Positions 62,901-64,000 of a stretch of 64,000 bases of DNA are shown here, piece by piece (positions within the stretch are counted from its first letter, which is position 1; the number at the start of each line of letters is the position of its first letter). The stretch is from Branchiostoma floridae (lineage: Eukaryota > Chordata > Leptocardii > Amphioxiformes > Branchiostomatidae): the NCBI RefSeq assembly GCF_000003815.2, contig NC_049988.1:2787898-2851897 (forward strand), written 5' to 3'. Both the position numbers and the translations under genes were made by a program. The notes below the pieces were generated by a model. The model searched no databases, was not told where the DNA came from, and saw only the letters and a program-made list of their open reading frames with translations.

Positions 62901-64000
62901 GACGTTGGGTGGACAGATTTGCATTTTCAATCTGTTTAAAATCATAACAATTTCTAACTGTTATATTCTTCTGAACGCCCTCTAAATCATCATTCGGAAA
63001 TATTACAATATTTCGCCCGCACTATCTGCTTGGAATGCATCAAAATACGGACAGTGAGAAAACGTTAGGCTCTTCACCGTAACATCTGCTTGAAGATTAG
63101 CATTGTGGATTGTGCAGACGGTGACCTGACAAGGATTGACCCCTAATCTGAGGGTCTAGAAGAGTTTACAGAATGCACAAAATTCATATTTATACGATTA
63201 AACTCCACAAACTCAGCAACTTAGAATACGTCCCATACAAAAAAATAATACTACCTTCTGATGCAATACATAAACGGTGATGGTTATCCTTTTTTTAGTC
63301 TTTAACTGATCCTTGAAACCTTCTTAGCGGCCCTAGAAAAGCGCTTTGTTTTGATGGATGAAAATGCACCTGCTATTCCACTCAATGCACTAAAGCTTTT
63401 TGACATGTGGCATACAAATGGACAGCACACCACAGAACAAAGAAACACTGTTCAAACTAACATTGTGAACATTACATTACGAACCTATCTGGATTTCCCG
63501 TCCTTTTTTTTTTCATATCTTCATATTTTGGCTTCATTTTATAACAAACACGTCCATACCATGGTCATTTTATCTTTTTCTAATTTTAATTGATAGTTTC
63601 CATGCAAGAAGTCACAAGTGAAATTTGGCAAAAACACTTTTCTTATTCTTTTTCTTATTTTTTTTTTTTAGTAACACACTATTAGGGCAAGCCTGGAAGG
63701 TATGTTATAATTATGTTAATGACCTGGTAGATAAACTATAGATAAAGTAGATATAGCGGTGCTCTTTTCTTTCTAACTCGCACACAAATATTATAGGGCG
63801 TGATGCCGGGGAGTATTGTGTGTGAGTAGCTTGACAAAAGGTTGCCTTTCTAAATAAGCTCTTTTTCATTTGGATTAAATGGCAATGTATATGAAAAGTA
63901 CTTTTTGAAATGGAATTAAAAGAATGAATGTAGGCACAATTCTGATTTTTTTTTAATGCTGACAATGAGCAGTGATCTACTTAATTATTGCCCACTTAAT
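62901..64000. other. Upstream flank of MLLT10, no gene recognised
   Basis: AT-rich. Contains three near-copies of the word CATCTGCTTGGAG (62892 inverted, 63027, 63081), also found at 716, 2228 and 3165. Short open frames have no domains. Confidence 0.5.

Overview
This window looks like nuclear genomic DNA of an invertebrate chordate, most likely an amphioxus (Branchiostoma). The reasons are two large, many-exon, vertebrate-type genes with canonical GT-AG introns, one C2H2 zinc-finger gene, and introns crowded with short inverted-repeat transposons and tRNA- or 5S-headed SINEs. The species call is inference. There is no bacterial, phage or plasmid architecture. A 100-base run of N (3856-3955) marks an assembly gap.

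Layout. (1) Plus strand, 1-18728: all but the N-terminus of a retinol saturase gene (RETSAT, all-trans-retinol 13,14-reductase). Twelve exons join in perfect phase to 599 codons plus stop. The first exon is cut by the window edge, and its 7.4-kb intron holds a separate same-strand seven-finger C2H2 gene (5092-5751) and the gap. (2) 18729-25076: gene-poor, repeat-bearing space between two convergent genes. (3) Minus strand, 62716 down to 25637: a complete 14-exon gene for the AF10/AF17 protein (vertebrate MLLT10/MLLT6). The reading frame closes exactly at 1054 residues. It has the PHD-knuckle-PHD reader at the N-terminus, AT-hook-like motifs, the octapeptide/leucine-zipper that binds DOT1L, and a Gln-rich tail. 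(4) Inside MLLT10 intron 11, on the same strand, an uninterrupted 1003-residue gene (32874-29863) encodes a coiled-coil plus RNase-H-like, transposase-derived-looking protein. It appears to have its own GC-rich, E2F-containing promoter and spliced leader. (5) 62717-64000: the MLLT10 promoter side, with an NRF1-type site and little else.

Mobile DNA. I recognise about a dozen families of non-autonomous inverted-repeat elements. Several have target-site duplications readable by eye: 8 bp for the GGTACC-rich hAT-like family, 5 bp for the CAGGGCTCGAAA family, TTA for two Harbinger-like families, and a palindromic TATA for another. Several are nested inside one another. Some sit directly on MLLT10 splice sites: one supplies intron base +5 of the exon 12 donor, and another ends 17 bp from the exon 10 acceptor. 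A 62-bp duplication has copied the exon 7 donor and would create a truncated isoform.

How the genes work together: RETSAT (ER retinoid metabolism) and MLLT10 (H3K79 methylation cofactor) are neighbours with no evident functional link. The biology most worth a second look is the nested transposase-like gene, the reshaping of MLLT10 splice sites by repeats, and a SINE body module shared by a tRNA-headed and a 5S-headed SINE.
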